NCBI RefSeq assembly: GCF_051710625.1
Contig: NZ_JBPESN010000021.1
Span: forward strand, 1-34,949
Direction of reading: 5' to 3'
DNA from: JBPESN01 sp051710625
Lineage (GTDB): Bacteria; Pseudomonadota; Gammaproteobacteria; Enterobacterales; Enterobacteriaceae
Length of the DNA: 34,949 nt
In this document: positions 34,583-34,949 of the stretch, piece after piece
Layout of the letters: each line of letters begins with the position of its first letter
Numbering within the stretch: position 1 is the stretch's first letter
The notes under the pieces: generated by a model
Seen by the model: only the letters and a program-made list of their open reading frames with translations
Told to the model about the DNA's origin: nothing
Databases searched by the model: none
Position numbers and translations under genes: made by a program

Positions 34583-34949
34583 TGTAGTGGTCAACTAAAA
34601 CTGGCTACCGCGTTAGCATTTTTCTAGTGTCTATTTTCTGATTCGTTTGGCGGTAACCCACCGTTATATTCATGCGGCCTGAGTGCGCTGTAATATCCCA
34701 CGATATAGTCGGTAATTTCATGAGCTGCTTCGCTGAAGCTTATGTAGCCCGTTACCGGTATCCACTCGTTTTTCAGACTTCTGAAGAAGCGCTCCATCGG
34801 ACTGTTATCCCAACAGTTACCCCGCTGACTCATGCTTTGTTTGATCCGGTAACGCCACAGCAACTGTCGGAACTGCCTGCTCGTATAGTGGCTACCCTGA
34901 TCGCTGTGGAACATCACTCCGGCTGGTTTACCACGCGTTTCCCATGCCA
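34583..34949 (-). mobile_element. IS3-family insertion sequence, copy 3, partial (runs off the window end)
   Basis: TGTAGTGG at 34583 is the same terminus as at 6909 in copy 2, and the 367 bp to the window end match copy 2 closely. It has the same orientation as copies 1 and 2. It interrupts gltB. The flanking triplet is AAG (34580-34582); the other flank is outside the window, so a target duplication cannot be tested. Confidence 0.94.
34624..34949 (-). CDS. IS3-family transposase OrfB, C-terminal part (copy 3)
   Basis: The C-terminal 100-plus residues of OrfB are read without a lesion: HSDQGSHYTSRQFRQLLWRY (second catalytic Asp), then NSPMERFFRSLKNEWIPV (catalytic Glu), and the end PHEYNGGLPPNESENRH with a TAG at 34624-34626. 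Unlike copy 2 it keeps the T5 run and the proper stop, so this copy could be active if the unseen part is intact. It is the reference for the lesions in copy 2. Confidence 0.92.
   Translation of the reverse strand, partial: AWETRGKPAGVMFHSDQGSHYTSRQFRQLLWRYRIKQSMSQRGNCWDNSPMERFFRSLKNEWIPVTGYISFSEAAHEITDYIVGYYSALRPHEYNGGLPPNESENRH

Noticed and set aside
1..34949. CRISPR arrays, tRNA or rRNA genes, phage genes, toxin-antitoxin or defence systems
   Set aside because: No regularly spaced repeats, cloverleaf genes or recognisable proteins of these kinds were seen on either strand; the content is core chromosomal genes, IS copies and pseudogenes.

Overview
The window is chromosomal DNA of an enterobacterium (Enterobacterales). 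Nearly every gene matches the Escherichia coli family member in length, motif and order. Two things point to a recently host-restricted insect endosymbiont of the Sodalis lineage, most like the weevil symbiont S. pierantonius: a moderately high GC content combined with many fresh pseudogenes (single-base indels, nonsense codons, small deletions), and three copies of one IS3-family element within 35 kb. The species assignment is inference, because no rRNA or other marker is present.

Layout. (1) 1-492: right-hand part of an IS3-family copy. (2) 493-6897, all on the minus strand: the tsf-pyrH-frr-dxr-uppS-cdsA-rseP-bamA cluster. Only dxr and uppS are intact. tsf and pyrH are frameshifted, frr has an amber codon, cdsA and rseP are fused by a deletion, and bamA is cut after 13 codons by the IS. 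(3) 6909-8157: a complete IS copy, 1,249 bp, with a broken orfB. (4) 8158-9369: remnants of an aldehyde dehydrogenase gene (aldA type), an MFS transporter and an Ail/Lom outer-membrane protein. (5) 9708-17435, minus strand: ptsO-rapZ-ptsN-hpf-rpoN-lptB-lptA-lptC-kdsC-kdsD-yrbG. The Lpt genes, hpf, rapZ and ptsO are intact; rpoN, kdsC, kdsD and yrbG are dead; ptsN is slightly truncated. (6) 17687-22808, plus strand: an intact mlaFEDCB operon, then ibaG and murA. (7) 22964-26037, minus strand: degS, degQ and zapG (yhcB). (8) 26252-29794, plus strand: a dead zapE, then intact rplM-rpsI and sspA-sspB. (9) 29925-34582, minus strand: dead gltD and gltB, with gltB cut by a third IS copy (34583 to the window end).

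How the parts fit. The intact genes of the right-hand 25 kb are those needed for growth or envelope integrity: LPS transport (LptA/B/C), retrograde phospholipid transport (Mla), peptidoglycan precursor synthesis (MurA), sigma-E stress sensing (DegS), and translation (L13, S9). The dead genes there are dispensable in E. coli or have known bypasses. The left-hand segment behaves in the opposite way: genes that are essential in E. coli and kept even in very small genomes (tsf, frr, pyrH, cdsA, bamA) are broken, and the segment is bounded exactly by two directly repeated IS copies. The simplest reading is that 493-6908 is a decaying extra copy of this cluster, with a functional copy elsewhere in the genome.

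I found no CRISPR array, tRNA, rRNA, prophage or recognisably new multigene system. The notable content is the pattern of decay: IS-bounded loss of an essential cluster, deletions across short repeats that fuse neighbouring genes, indels in G runs, and an excess of amber codons among the nonsense mutations.
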